In this document: positions 1-7,089 of the stretch, one piece after another
Layout of the letters: each line of letters starts with the position of its first letter
How positions within the stretch are numbered: the stretch's first letter is position 1
Assembly: GCA_040770625.1 (NCBI GenBank)
Contig: JAXGIW010000008.1
Coordinates: forward strand, 1-64,000
Source: 58-81 sp012729145
Lineage (GTDB): Bacteria; Synergistota; Synergistia; Synergistales; Thermovirgaceae
DNA length: 64,000 nt
Reading direction: 5' to 3'
Position numbers and translations under genes: made by a program
Notes under the pieces: model-generated
Told to the model about the DNA's origin: nothing
The model's input: the letters and a program-made list of their open reading frames with translations, nothing else
Database searches by the model: none

Positions 1-59
1 CTGCATGGTTTTTATACTAACTTGCACTTCTGTCTTTTGTCAAATGGGCGATACACTTT

Positions 60-1544
60 TGTGACCGGACAGCGATAATGTCACCCTTTAAGGGGACAGG
101 GAAAATGTCACCCCTATGAGTCAGAATACCGAACATGAAGAAGAATGCGGGTGACCTCAAGATGTCATTGAAGCAAGCGCGGAAGCTCTGTGTCCTGGAA
201 CGCCTCTGTGAGGGCCGGATGTCCAACCGGGAGGCGGCGTCGAACCTGAACCTCTCTGTACGGCAGACACAACGGGTCAAATCTCGGTTCAGCAAGCTGG
301 GCCCCGAATCGCTCGTGCACGGCAATACGGGCGGCAAACCGCCGAACTACGTGGCCGAACACCTCCGGGACTTTGTCGCCCTGCAGGCAAGGACCCGGTG
401 GGAAGGAGCCAGCTCCAGCCATATGTCGGAACTGCTTCTCGCGGAAAAGGGCCTTCACCTTTCGGCGAAGACGATGACCCGGATCCTGAAGGAACACGGG
501 ATCAAAAGCCCTTTCACACACAAGGGGCCGAAAAGACACCGCCGCAGGGAGCGAAAGAAGCGACTCGGGGAGATGGTTCAGGTCGACGCCTCTCCCTTCG
601 ACTGGCTCGGCAACGGCTCCATGCTCGCCCTGCACGGGGCCATCGACGACGCCACGGGGAAGATTCTCGCCCTGTGGCTGGAACCGACGGAATGCCTCTT
701 CGGCTATTTCCACGTCCTGGACCGCATGATACGCACCTTCGGCGTCCCGGGGATCCTCTACTCCGACGCCCATACGATCTTCTTCTCTCCAAAATCGGGG
801 AAGCTTTCCGTCGAGGAGGAGCTCAACGGCTGCACTGCGGCGCTCACACAGTTCGGGAAGGCCCTGGATACCCTGAACATCCTGCCGCTGAAGGCCTCTT
901 CTGCGCAGGCGAAAGGGCGGGTGGAACGCCTCTGGGGGACCCTGCAGCACCGGCTCGTCGTCGACATGCGCCTGGCGGGCGTTTCAACCATCGGGGAGGC
1001 CAACGCCTTCCTCGCTACATACCCCGACACACACAATGCACGTTTCGCCGTGGAGCCCGAAAGGGAGGAAGCGGCCTTCCTGCCGGCTCCTTCCCCAAAT
1101 GACCTGACGTACATCCTCTGCAAAAGGGCGTTCCGCAAGGCCTCAGGAGATTCCACCATCTCCTGGAAGGGCAGGAAGCTCATGCTCCTGGATGAAAAGC
1201 ACCGACAGAAACTCCTCAAGCGGGGGTCCGCCATCGAGGTCCTGACGCTTTTGGATGAATCCGACGTCGCTCTGTACGACGGCGTGATCCACCACCTCGA
1301 CGTCCCGAAGGACGCCGACGACAGGAAGGCCTCCTTGAAGGATACCGCAAAGAAGACCCAAAAGGATACGGAGGAGAAAACTCCCGTCATACCCGCTCCG
1401 GATCATCCCTGGAGGAGGTGGTATGGCAATAAGCCAAACCCGAGGGAACTGATTCATTCAGCTACTTCTGCGGCGAAGGTGGGGTGACATTTTCCCTGTC
1501 CAATACAGGCCTTTTACCCATGACATTTTCCCTGTCCGTTGACA
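60..1544 (+). mobile_element. IS1202/ISNCY-like insertion sequence
   Basis: The element is delimited by imperfect inverted ends: TGTGACCGGACAG at 60-72 and, on the other strand, TGTCAACGGACAG ending at 1544. Each end carries two copies of a subterminal word close to GACAGGGAAAATGTCA. They lie at 68-83 and 95-110 on the left, and as inverted copies at 1485-1500 and 1521-1536 on the right. A single transposase fills the interior. I could not find a convincing target-site duplication, so the outer borders are approximate by a few bases. Doubled terminal repeats of this kind are seen in IS elements whose transposase has an integrase core with an HTH domain. Confidence 0.72.
135..1487 (+). CDS. 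ISNCY/IS1202-like transposase, HTH plus integrase core
   Basis: This 450-residue DDE transposase would cut and join the ends of its own element. Residues 10-60 form a helix-turn-helix region (SNREAASNLNLSVRQTQRVK). The catalytic core follows: a first acidic block VQVDASPFDWL near residue 150, a second YSDAHTIF near 210, and KGRVERLWGTLQ near 260 that supplies the last acidic residue. The C-terminal tail is lysine-rich. A second in-frame ATG at residue 10 could be the real start because the first ATG has no clear ribosome site. The frame is intact, so the element may be active. It sits alone, flanked by the terminal repeats described for the element. Confidence 0.87.
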   Translation: MKKNAGDLKMSLKQARKLCVLERLCEGRMSNREAASNLNLSVRQTQRVKSRFSKLGPESLVHGNTGGKPPNYVAEHLRDFVALQARTRWEGASSSHMSELLLAEKGLHLSAKTMTRILKEHGIKSPFTHKGPKRHRRRERKKRLGEMVQVDASPFDWLGNGSMLALHGAIDDATGKILALWLEPTECLFGYFHVLDRMIRTFGVPGILYSDAHTIFFSPKSGKLSVEEELNGCTAALTQFGKALDTLNILPLKASSAQAKGRVERLWGTLQHRLVVDMRLAGVSTIGEANAFLATYPDTHNARFAVEPEREEAAFLPAPSPNDLTYILCKRAFRKASGDSTISWKGRKLMLLDEKHRQKLLKRGSAIEVLTLLDESDVALYDGVIHHLDVPKDADDRKASLKDTAKKTQKDTEEKTPVIPAPDHPWRRWYGNKPNPRELIHSATSAAKVG

Positions 1545-2633
1545 GGACAAAGGTCTCCATACGTGACCCGTGAGAAGGAAACCTGGTAAAGGCGGCAGGA
1601 GACAGGCATCAGGCTGCAGGAAATTCAAAAGCAAACCTTTTTCACCCGCAGGGGACGCAGAGAACACAGAGAAAAACAAAGACATTTATTGGGAAAAACC
1701 GAGACAGAAGCAAACCAAATTTTTCACCGCAGGGGACGCAGAAGGTGGGGCCGCAGAGAGGATCAAAAAACTTTTTTATGGAAAAATTCACTTCCAAGAC
1801 ATTTTCACCGCAGGGGTCGCAGAGGGACACAGAGAGAGCAAAAGCCTTTTTATGGGAAAATCACTTCCAAGACATTTGCACCGCAGAAGAGCGCAGAGGG
1901 ACACAGAGAAGAGCAAAAGACTTTTTGTAAATCCACTTCCAAGGCATTTCACCGCAGGGGCCGCAGACGAAGCCCCTCGTTGGTTCACCTCGGGACAAGG
2001 TGCCCCGAGCGAAGCGAAGGGTAGGCTCTGCGCTACCCCGACCAAAGGGATGGGGTAGAAATTCAAAAGCTTTTTTCGGGTTAGGTTCAAGGATGAAAAG
2101 CAAGCAAGTGCGTGAGGGTAAGCAAAAATCGAGAAAAGTGAAACTGACGAAGCGGAACGTCCGCCCACCGGCGGAAATCTGGTCCTGGTCCAAAAGCGAA
2201 ACCAGATCCCTCATCCCTTTCAGGAATTCGGGATGACAGCAGGGGCTTATAACCAGATCCCTCATCCCTTTCAGGAATTCGGGATGACAGGCAAGGTAGA
2301 CTGCGTAAACGGTCAACGGTAAACGGTAAACAGTGAAACCCGTGGAACGTACCCCTCAGACAAGCTGAGGGACTCGCCCTGTCGCTGCCACGACCGCAGT
2401 AAGGGGTAGAAAAGCAAGGCTTGTCATTCCGAACCGCCGAAGGCGTGTGAGGAATCTGAACCAGGACCATTAGAACCAGATCCCTCATCCCTTTCAGGAA
2501 TTCGAGATGACAGCAGGGGCTTATAACCAGATCCCTCATCCCTTTCAGGAATTCGGGATGACAGCAGGGGCAAGTTCAGATCTCCGCCAGTAGGCGGGCT
2601 CGGGATGACAGGGCAAGGGCAGGGCCTTTAGAG
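1545..2633. repeat. Gene-free block of dispersed and tandem repeats
   Basis: I see no credible gene here. The stretch contains at least five copies of a word family close to CACCGCAGGGGACGCAGAG (near 1646, 1724, 1807, 1878 and 1949). It also holds two pairs of a 51-bp unit starting ACCAGATCCCTCATCCC (see separate entry), one copy of the word CATTCCGAACCGCCGAAGG near 2427, and a run of GGTAAACGG / GGTCAACGG words near 2310-2335. The same words recur in gaps at 4.3, 10.2, 18.6, 20.5 and 23.7 kb. Short frames running through the block are built from these repeats and look spurious. Confidence 0.75.
2201..2572. repeat. 51-bp repeat unit, two tandem pairs
   Basis: The unit begins ACCAGATCCCTCATCCC, continues through TCAGGAATTCGGGATGACAG and ends in GGGGCTTATA. 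Copies start at 2201 and 2252 and again at 2475 and 2526, so the period inside each pair is exactly 51 bp. The second copy of each pair diverges near its end. A shortened relative (ACCAGATCTCCGCC) appears near 4373 and 18803. There is no variable spacer between units, so this is not a CRISPR array. Confidence 0.8.
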
Positions 2634-3605
2634 TCAGGTCTTGAGCCTTTGTGAACGGGAATGGATAAGTTTGGCGAATTCTGTCGCTTTTTCGGGGGGG
2701 AGGAATCCTTTCCTGAGGAAAGCGACCATTTCCGGCAAGGCGCCGGAAATTCTTTCGAAGGAATTATGGACCTGTTTTTCATTCAGACCCGAATTTTGGG
2801 CAAAGTCCACGAAATCCCTCCGCTTGAGATGGCTCTTCTTGCCGTTGACAGGTAATGCCATTTCTTCGGGATCCGTCTTTTCCGGGATGATGAGCCTGGT
2901 CGAGAGCAGGTCATAGGCGGGCGCGAGATGGATGTCGCCATGGTCGTCGTAGATCAGGGAGACGTTTTTCAGGTGCATGTCCCCGTTCCCGACCAGGAAC
3001 GAGAAAAGAGCCAGGTCAAGGAACCTGGTGAGGTCGTAGCCGGGGATGGAGGAGTATTTCCTGATCAGTTTCGACATGAGTTCCATGGACCCGATGTATT
3101 TGTACTCGGCTGGTTTTTCCGCCAACTGGCAGAGGTCCTCCATGTGCCTTTTAGCCATTTCTCCGGTTCTTTCCGTTTTGACCCGCAGCCTGTCCACCCT
3201 TTTTGTGATGTAGGCAAGCCTTCCATCGCTTAATGGGATCAGTGCATGGGGTACCGTTTCAATACCGGCGATGGAGGCCAGGTGCATAGTCATGTCCTCT
3301 ATTTCGGGGAGAAAAGGGTACTCCTCGACAGGTGGCTTCAGGATATACGCGCCCCAGAGCCCGACAATGGTGAGCCGGGGAGTCTCGCCGCGGCTTTTTG
3401 CCAGATGGAGAGATAGTTTTTCCTGTACTCCCGGCACGGTCGTCCGGGACCGGACAGCTTCTTCGGCAAGTCTGTCGAGATCGCTGCAAGCGTAGGGGAG
3501 GGCAGGCGGTATTCTGGAGCCGAAGAATTTCAGGCTGCAGGTCTCATGAAAGAAAGATGGTTCGTCATTGAGGGCTTCGTAACAGTAGCCGCAGATCCTC
3601 TTCAT
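2634..3605 (-). CDS. hipT: HipT-type serine/threonine kinase toxin (HipA C-terminal)
   Basis: This 323-residue protein is the kinase part of a split HipA. The start at 3605 is chosen because its ATG overlaps the upstream stop as ATGA; a longer frame only reads through the hipS region. It begins with a zinc-finger-like C5-x2-C8 / H20-x2-C23 pattern. The gly-rich loop reads T56-V-P58-G59-V-Q, the ATP lysine is K90 in ILKP, and the catalytic segment is GNGDMHLKN with D209 and N214, followed by APAYD with D232. In characterised HipBST systems the kinase phosphorylates TrpS; the target here is unknown. Loop Ser-to-Thr/Pro changes relative to classic S-I-S kinases may alter autophosphorylation. Third gene of hipB-hipS-hipT. 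Confidence 0.85.
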   Translation of the reverse strand: MKRICGYCYEALNDEPSFFHETCSLKFFGSRIPPALPYACSDLDRLAEEAVRSRTTVPGVQEKLSLHLAKSRGETPRLTIVGLWGAYILKPPVEEYPFLPEIEDMTMHLASIAGIETVPHALIPLSDGRLAYITKRVDRLRVKTERTGEMAKRHMEDLCQLAEKPAEYKYIGSMELMSKLIRKYSSIPGYDLTRFLDLALFSFLVGNGDMHLKNVSLIYDDHGDIHLAPAYDLLSTRLIIPEKTDPEEMALPVNGKKSHLKRRDFVDFAQNSGLNEKQVHNSFERISGALPEMVAFLRKGFLPPEKATEFAKLIHSRSQRLKT

Positions 3606-3937
3606 TCGCTTTTCTTCTCCATGGCAGGGATCACTGATACGGCCCCTATGCAATCTTTGCAGGAGACCAGGAGGAGGCCCATCCTGTCGCGAGGATTGAC
3701 TTTCCACGTTCTTTCGACCACGTCAAGGAGCCACCCCTCGGGGATCAGGCCGTCAAAGAAGGGGTGAAGGGCAGGGCTGAAGTGCGGATCCTTCTGCAGG
3801 GGAAGGGTAAGACTGACAGCCATGGCGTCGGGGCTGTCCAGGTACGATGGGTAGTAAGTGAAGCGGTAGCCGTCATCGTCTTCGGACAGTATGCCAGCGG
3901 GATTGTCGAAGATAATGATCTCGGCTTTACGCTTCAT
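3602..3937 (-). CDS. hipS: HipS-type small antitoxin (HipA N-terminal subdomain alone)
   Basis: This 111-residue protein matches only the N-terminal subdomain of HipA (the Couple_hipA region), with the hallmark FFDGLIPEGWLLDVVER near residues 59-75 and DRMGLLLVSCKDCIGAVSV after it. In the three-gene HipBST arrangement this separate small domain acts as the antitoxin of HipT, while HipB is the DNA-binding partner. It overlaps hipB upstream (ATGA) and hipT downstream (ATGA), so all three are probably translationally coupled. The frame is complete. It is not a broken hipA, because both junctions are clean start/stop overlaps and no stop or frameshift is needed to explain the split. Confidence 0.83.
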   Translation of the reverse strand: MKRKAEIIIFDNPAGILSEDDDGYRFTYYPSYLDSPDAMAVSLTLPLQKDPHFSPALHPFFDGLIPEGWLLDVVERTWKVNPRDRMGLLLVSCKDCIGAVSVIPAMEKKSE

Positions 3938-4143
3938 CGGTGGTTACCCTTTTTTGCGGGTATCATTTCGTACCCGAACATTTCAAGCAGCTGGTTGACC
4001 TTGTCAAGCCGGAGGGTGGGTTTTCCCTGTTCCAGCTCCCTCAGGAAACGGAGCCCTACCCCCGCTCTCCCGGCCAGTTCTGCCTGGGTTATCCCTAGTT
4101 CTTTTCTTTTTCTCTTTATGAAGTTTGGCAGTTTTTCGGGCAT
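3934..4143 (-). CDS. hipB: HipB-type XRE/Cro antitoxin and repressor
   Basis: This 69-residue protein is essentially one XRE helix-turn-helix (residues 10-60, ITQAELAGRAGVGLRFLREL then GKPTLRLDKVNQLLEMFGYE), which is the HipB length and pattern. It is first in the operon, directly downstream of three operator-like palindromes spaced 40 bp apart, so autorepression is likely. It overlaps hipS by four bases. In HipBST systems HipB boosts HipS neutralisation and represses the promoter. That role is inferred here from family and context. Confidence 0.87.
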   Translation of the reverse strand: MPEKLPNFIKRKRKELGITQAELAGRAGVGLRFLRELEQGKPTLRLDKVNQLLEMFGYEMIPAKKGNHR

Positions 4144-4147
4144 GTTT

Positions 4148-4243
4148 ACACCTCATAGGGTATAAGAACACTTATGATGAAGATATTACACCCTTTAGGG
4201 TATGTTTTCAAGTGTTTTTGGTTTTTTATACCCGTAAGGGGGG
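4148..4243 (-). promoter_or_regulatory. Three operator-like palindromes upstream of hipB
   Basis: On the plus strand the cores are ACCTCATAGGGT at 4150-4161, ACCCTTTAGGGT at 4190-4201 and ACCCGTAAGGGG at 4230-4241. Their starts are exactly 40 bp apart, close to four helical turns, so bound repressors would lie on one face of the DNA. Flanking TATA extends the two better sites to a TATACCC...GGGTATA-like consensus, similar in style to known HipB operators. Binding is inferred. Confidence 0.6.
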
Positions 4244-4455
4244 CGGGGAGGCAAGTTTGAAGTGTGAAGGGTGAAGGGTGAAGGGTGAAGGAAAAAGAAG
4301 TGCGAAAGCGAGGCTTGTCATTCCGAACCGCCGGAGGCGTGTGAGGAATCTGGGTCGATAGAATTCTTAAGACCAGATCTCCGCCAGTAGGCGGGCTCGG
4401 GATGAGAGTGGCAAAGGGCGATAGTCCAGCCAACTCATTAAGTTGGAAGGTGCGT
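4244..4455. repeat. Repeat-rich gap between tumA and the hip promoter
   Basis: I see no gene. The stretch has a short tandem GTGAAGG array near 4263-4290, one copy of the CATTCCGAACCGCCGGAGG family near 4319, and one ACCAGATCTCCGCC word near 4373. These families recur elsewhere in the window. Confidence 0.6.
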
Positions 4456-4845
4456 TCAGGCTTTTTTGGGGGTTGCAACCCTACCCTGGTGTTGTGGTGC
4501 CGTCAGTTGAATGTCTATCTGAAAACGCTTTGCTTTTGGAAGCGGTATTATCCTGCGGCTTTCCCGGATAATGTCGATGATGCCGTAACGCTCCATGGTT
4601 TTGAGAGTCCGGGAAAGGTTGGATTTGCTTCTTCCGGTCATGTCGGCAAGTTCGGTCAATGAATCCGGTTTCTTTTCCACAATGATACGGAGCAGGTCCT
4701 GGTTTTTGCTTGAAAGGACCTGAAGGGCACTTTCTATGGAAGGGAACCAGACCTTTGGCTCATTTCTTCCCGGGGAGTACCGCCCTGCCGCAACGGCTAT
4801 CGTCCTGTTTTTGTATTGTTCCATGGTCATGATCCCGATCTTCAT
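4456..4845 (-). CDS. tumA: TumA-type HTH antitoxin
   Basis: This 129-residue protein carries a winged helix-turn-helix (about residues 55-95, LTELADMTGRSKSNLSRTL followed by MERYGIIDI) preceded by a segment around FPSIESALQVLSSKN. That layout matches the HTH partner annotated beside TumE toxins. The start at 4845 is preferred to the in-frame ATG at 4857 because it forms an ATGA overlap with the upstream toxin stop and has GGGAG just before it. Toxin-first order is usual for this family. The family assignment rests on the pair rather than on either protein alone. Confidence 0.72.
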   Translation of the reverse strand: MKIGIMTMEQYKNRTIAVAAGRYSPGRNEPKVWFPSIESALQVLSSKNQDLLRIIVEKKPDSLTELADMTGRSKSNLSRTLKTMERYGIIDIIRESRRIIPLPKAKRFQIDIQLTAPQHQGRVATPKKA

Positions 4846-5216
4846 TGTTTCTCCCATTGTTTTTCGACCTCTCTCATGATCTTGTCGACATCTTCCCAGA
4901 AGTCTGAAACAAGTGCTTCGGGTGAGTCGAATTCATATATCTGCGTTTTATGTTCCAGGTGTTTGTGATCCCAAGCTGTGCGTTTTGCCCCGTATTTCTT
5001 CCTGCTCCCTGGTTTGATCTGATGGGAATTGTCATATCCCAGGATGCGCCTGTTGCCCGGCCCGTGCAGAGTAAGGGAATAACGGATCCCATGGGGGATG
5101 TGTTCGTTTACCCTGGCCCTGTTTACCTCGAACTTGACCCAGTATTTACCGTCAGGGTCAATGAAGAATCTTTCTCCATCCAGAAAAAGAAGGGTTTCAA
5201 GGCCGTCGTAGGGCAT
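4842..5216 (-). CDS. tumE: TumE-family toxin
   Basis: This 124-residue protein resembles the TumE toxin family: an N-terminal strand-rich part (LFLDGERFFIDPDGKYWVKF), the RYSLTLHGPGNRRILGYDNSH segment around residues 47-67, then KRTAWDHKHL near 80 and an acidic C-terminus (DFWEDVDKIMREVEKQWEKQ). The proposed role is a growth-inhibiting toxin neutralised by the co-encoded HTH protein; its biochemical activity is not evident from sequence. It is first in a two-gene operon and overlaps tumA by four bases. It lies between the hipBST operon and the IS110 element, in a typical mobile-island setting. Confidence 0.74.
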   Translation of the reverse strand: MPYDGLETLLFLDGERFFIDPDGKYWVKFEVNRARVNEHIPHGIRYSLTLHGPGNRRILGYDNSHQIKPGSRKKYGAKRTAWDHKHLEHKTQIYEFDSPEALVSDFWEDVDKIMREVEKQWEKQ

Positions 5217-5334
5217 TTGAGCTCCTTAGTATATTATCATCCGTTGATAACATGAAAATTATGACATATTGAATGTTCAAGAGCAAGGAGGGACGGAAAC
5301 CCGAGGAGGCAGGCCTCAGACCTACTAAGTGATG

Positions 5335-6543
5335 TCAAGCTGACATTTCTTCTAATTTAGGTTTTGATCTCAGCTTTTCAATGTCGTATGGCTCCTTGAA
5401 GTAAAGTATCGAGAATACTATCCTTGCAAGCTTTGCAGCCACGGCGTTCTGTGCCTGGCGGTGGTGCTTGCCCCGATTGATGAGTTTTTCGTAGTGTTCC
5501 TTGAGAACCGGGTCGTGGATCCTTGCGACGTGAGCGGCGATATAGAGAGCTCTTCTCAGGTGTGGAGAGCCCCTTTTGGACAGGTGCATGCTGGTGGCAT
5601 TGAAGTTTCCGCTCTGGTGCACCGAAGGGTCCAGCCCTGCGAAGGCGACCAGCTGCTTGGGGTTATCGAACCTGGAGATGTCCCCTATCTCACCCAGGAT
5701 GGCGGAACCCAGGATATCGCTTATGCCTGGAATGGTTGTAATGAGCTGGTGGTCCTTCATGAGCTCCTTCAGTTTAACCTCGATCTCGAGGATCTGCTCC
5801 TGGGTGAAGCGTACCTGTTCGAGGAGCAGTTTGAGCTCGAACTTCATGGACCTCTTGGCGTAACCGGTTCCGAAGGATCTGGATGCGGTCTCTTTGAGAT
5901 GTTCGGCCTTGGCTGCACCCAGCCTGCCGTTGCTTTTCTCGAACAGCAGGTCCGCAAGTTCCTCCAGGGGGCAGCGGGCCAGTTCTTCCGGATCTGCGAA
6001 CTCGTCCAGGACCGCCATGGAGGACTTGCTGAAGATATCGTTGAAGCAGGCCTCGAATTCGGGAAAGAGCCGGTCAAGAATGGCTACGATCTGCCTTTTG
6101 ACGTTGCTCATGGACTGGACCATGCCGGTCCTCAGCCTGGATAGGGCCTTCATCTGGGCGATATCCTCCTCGGGAACGGAGGATTTGCGGAATCTTCCGA
6201 ATCGCAGGACATCGGCTATGATAACGGCATCGCAACGGTCATTCTTGGTCTTTCTGACGTACATGTTCCGGATGCCGTCGGTCTGAAGGGGATTGATGAC
6301 CACTACGGAGTAACCTGTATCTACAAGCCTGGTGTAAAGATCCAGCCAGTAGTGGCCTGTTGCCTCAAGGCCTATGAGGATATCCTCTTTTGACCAGGGG
6401 TCCAGCTGTTTAAGGAGGGATTGAAAGCCAGCGAGGGAGTTAGTAAAGGAAAGGGTTCTTGCCAGCGTCTCGCCCTTTTCTCCCATCAGAGCGGACTGGT
6501 GTTTTTTCTTGCCTATGTCGATACCTACGAACACACTGCTCAC
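5335..6543 (-). CDS. IS110-family transposase (DEDD recombinase)
   Basis: The GTG at 6543 is chosen because GGAGG lies just upstream and the family N-terminus (SSVFVGIDIGKKKH) follows at once, giving 402 residues. The RuvC-like DEDD domain shows D in GIDIGK, E in LIGLEATGHYW and the pair in KNDRCDAVIIADVLRFG near residue 110. The C-terminal Transposase_20 domain is clear (TTIPGISDILGSAILGEIGD and AFAGLDPSVHQSG, then KRGSPHLRRALY). IS110 enzymes insert DNA guided by a structured RNA encoded in the element. The frame is intact. A longer frame starting at 6600 is unlikely because it would overlap the candidate RNA. Confidence 0.9.
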   Translation of the reverse strand: MSSVFVGIDIGKKKHQSALMGEKGETLARTLSFTNSLAGFQSLLKQLDPWSKEDILIGLEATGHYWLDLYTRLVDTGYSVVVINPLQTDGIRNMYVRKTKNDRCDAVIIADVLRFGRFRKSSVPEEDIAQMKALSRLRTGMVQSMSNVKRQIVAILDRLFPEFEACFNDIFSKSSMAVLDEFADPEELARCPLEELADLLFEKSNGRLGAAKAEHLKETASRSFGTGYAKRSMKFELKLLLEQVRFTQEQILEIEVKLKELMKDHQLITTIPGISDILGSAILGEIGDISRFDNPKQLVAFAGLDPSVHQSGNFNATSMHLSKRGSPHLRRALYIAAHVARIHDPVLKEHYEKLINRGKHHRQAQNAVAAKLARIVFSILYFKEPYDIEKLRSKPKLEEMSA

Positions 6544-6559
6544 GGGATAGCACCTCCCA

Positions 6560-6765
6560 AGGAGAGAATAAGGGCGGGTTCCCTGGCTTCCGTAACACAC
6601 ATCCTTGTGGGTTAGACTGGCTCTTGGCCAAACCTACTTAATCGTACTCAGTTACGGAAGCGGGGACCTCTGTCTGTTGCACGGGCTCCGGACCCAAGGC
6701 GGCAGTCGAGGTTCCCCACCCCAAACCTTACATTTCCTTTATTACTCCCTCTGGCTAGAAAGAAA
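6560..6765 (-). ncRNA. Candidate IS110 bridge RNA
   Basis: The non-coding segment upstream of the IS110 transposase holds two consecutive long stem-loops. The first in transcript order pairs 6708-6717 with 6662-6670 (GAGGTTCCCC and GGGGACCTC) around an inner GGG/CCC hairpin. The second is a perfect 11-bp inverted repeat, GCTTCCGTAAC at 6586-6596 with its complement at 6651-6661, enclosing a small TGGC/GCCA stem and unpaired loops. Bridge RNAs of IS110 elements sit in this position and have two such internal-loop domains. The second loop and the sequence after the transposase stop share AGTAGGT on the minus strand. Borders are guesses. Confidence 0.42.
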
Positions 6766-7089
6766 ATTCCGGACGGAAAGTTTTACATACAGACATATTC
6801 CCCACTTGAGCCCCTACCCCAGGAGTTGGGTCTTTCAGGCTCCTTCGGTGAAGGTGCTTGGCACCTTTTTGCCAGCGGCTTCTCCGAAAAAGCCCTGGCC
6901 GACAAGATCTCTTTTTGAAGGGCCTTTCCACAGTGATGAGTGAATGCACGTGAATATCTTCTGGATAATTTAAGGATAAGAGGAGGCTGCTCTTTCGGAA
7001 CTGGACCATATCCTGATGGAGGAGATAGCGGGGAGATTTACCGTTTAGAAGAGATAGATGCGCTTGCCAGGGCCCTGAAAGGAAGGTAG
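6766..7089. other. Gap upstream of the autotransporter, with a short coding-like relic
   Basis: No complete gene is visible. From about 6990 the plus strand reads SELDHILMEEIAGRF and then, after a frame change, EEIDALARALKGR, which looks like the eroded end of an older gene. The IS110 outer border probably falls in this gap but I cannot place it. Confidence 0.35.

Noticed and set aside
1570..2058. 162-residue frame through the repeat block
   Set aside because: Its sequence is a translation of the repeated CACCGCAGGGG words; no ribosome site or non-repeat content.
2201..2572. Possible CRISPR array made of the 51-bp units
   Set aside because: Units are adjacent without variable spacers, only two per group, longer than usual CRISPR repeats, and no cas gene is in the window.
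3602..3937. hipA interpreted as one gene broken by a frameshift
   Set aside because: Both breaks are clean ATGA start/stop overlaps with complete flanking proteins, matching the known three-gene HipBST design.
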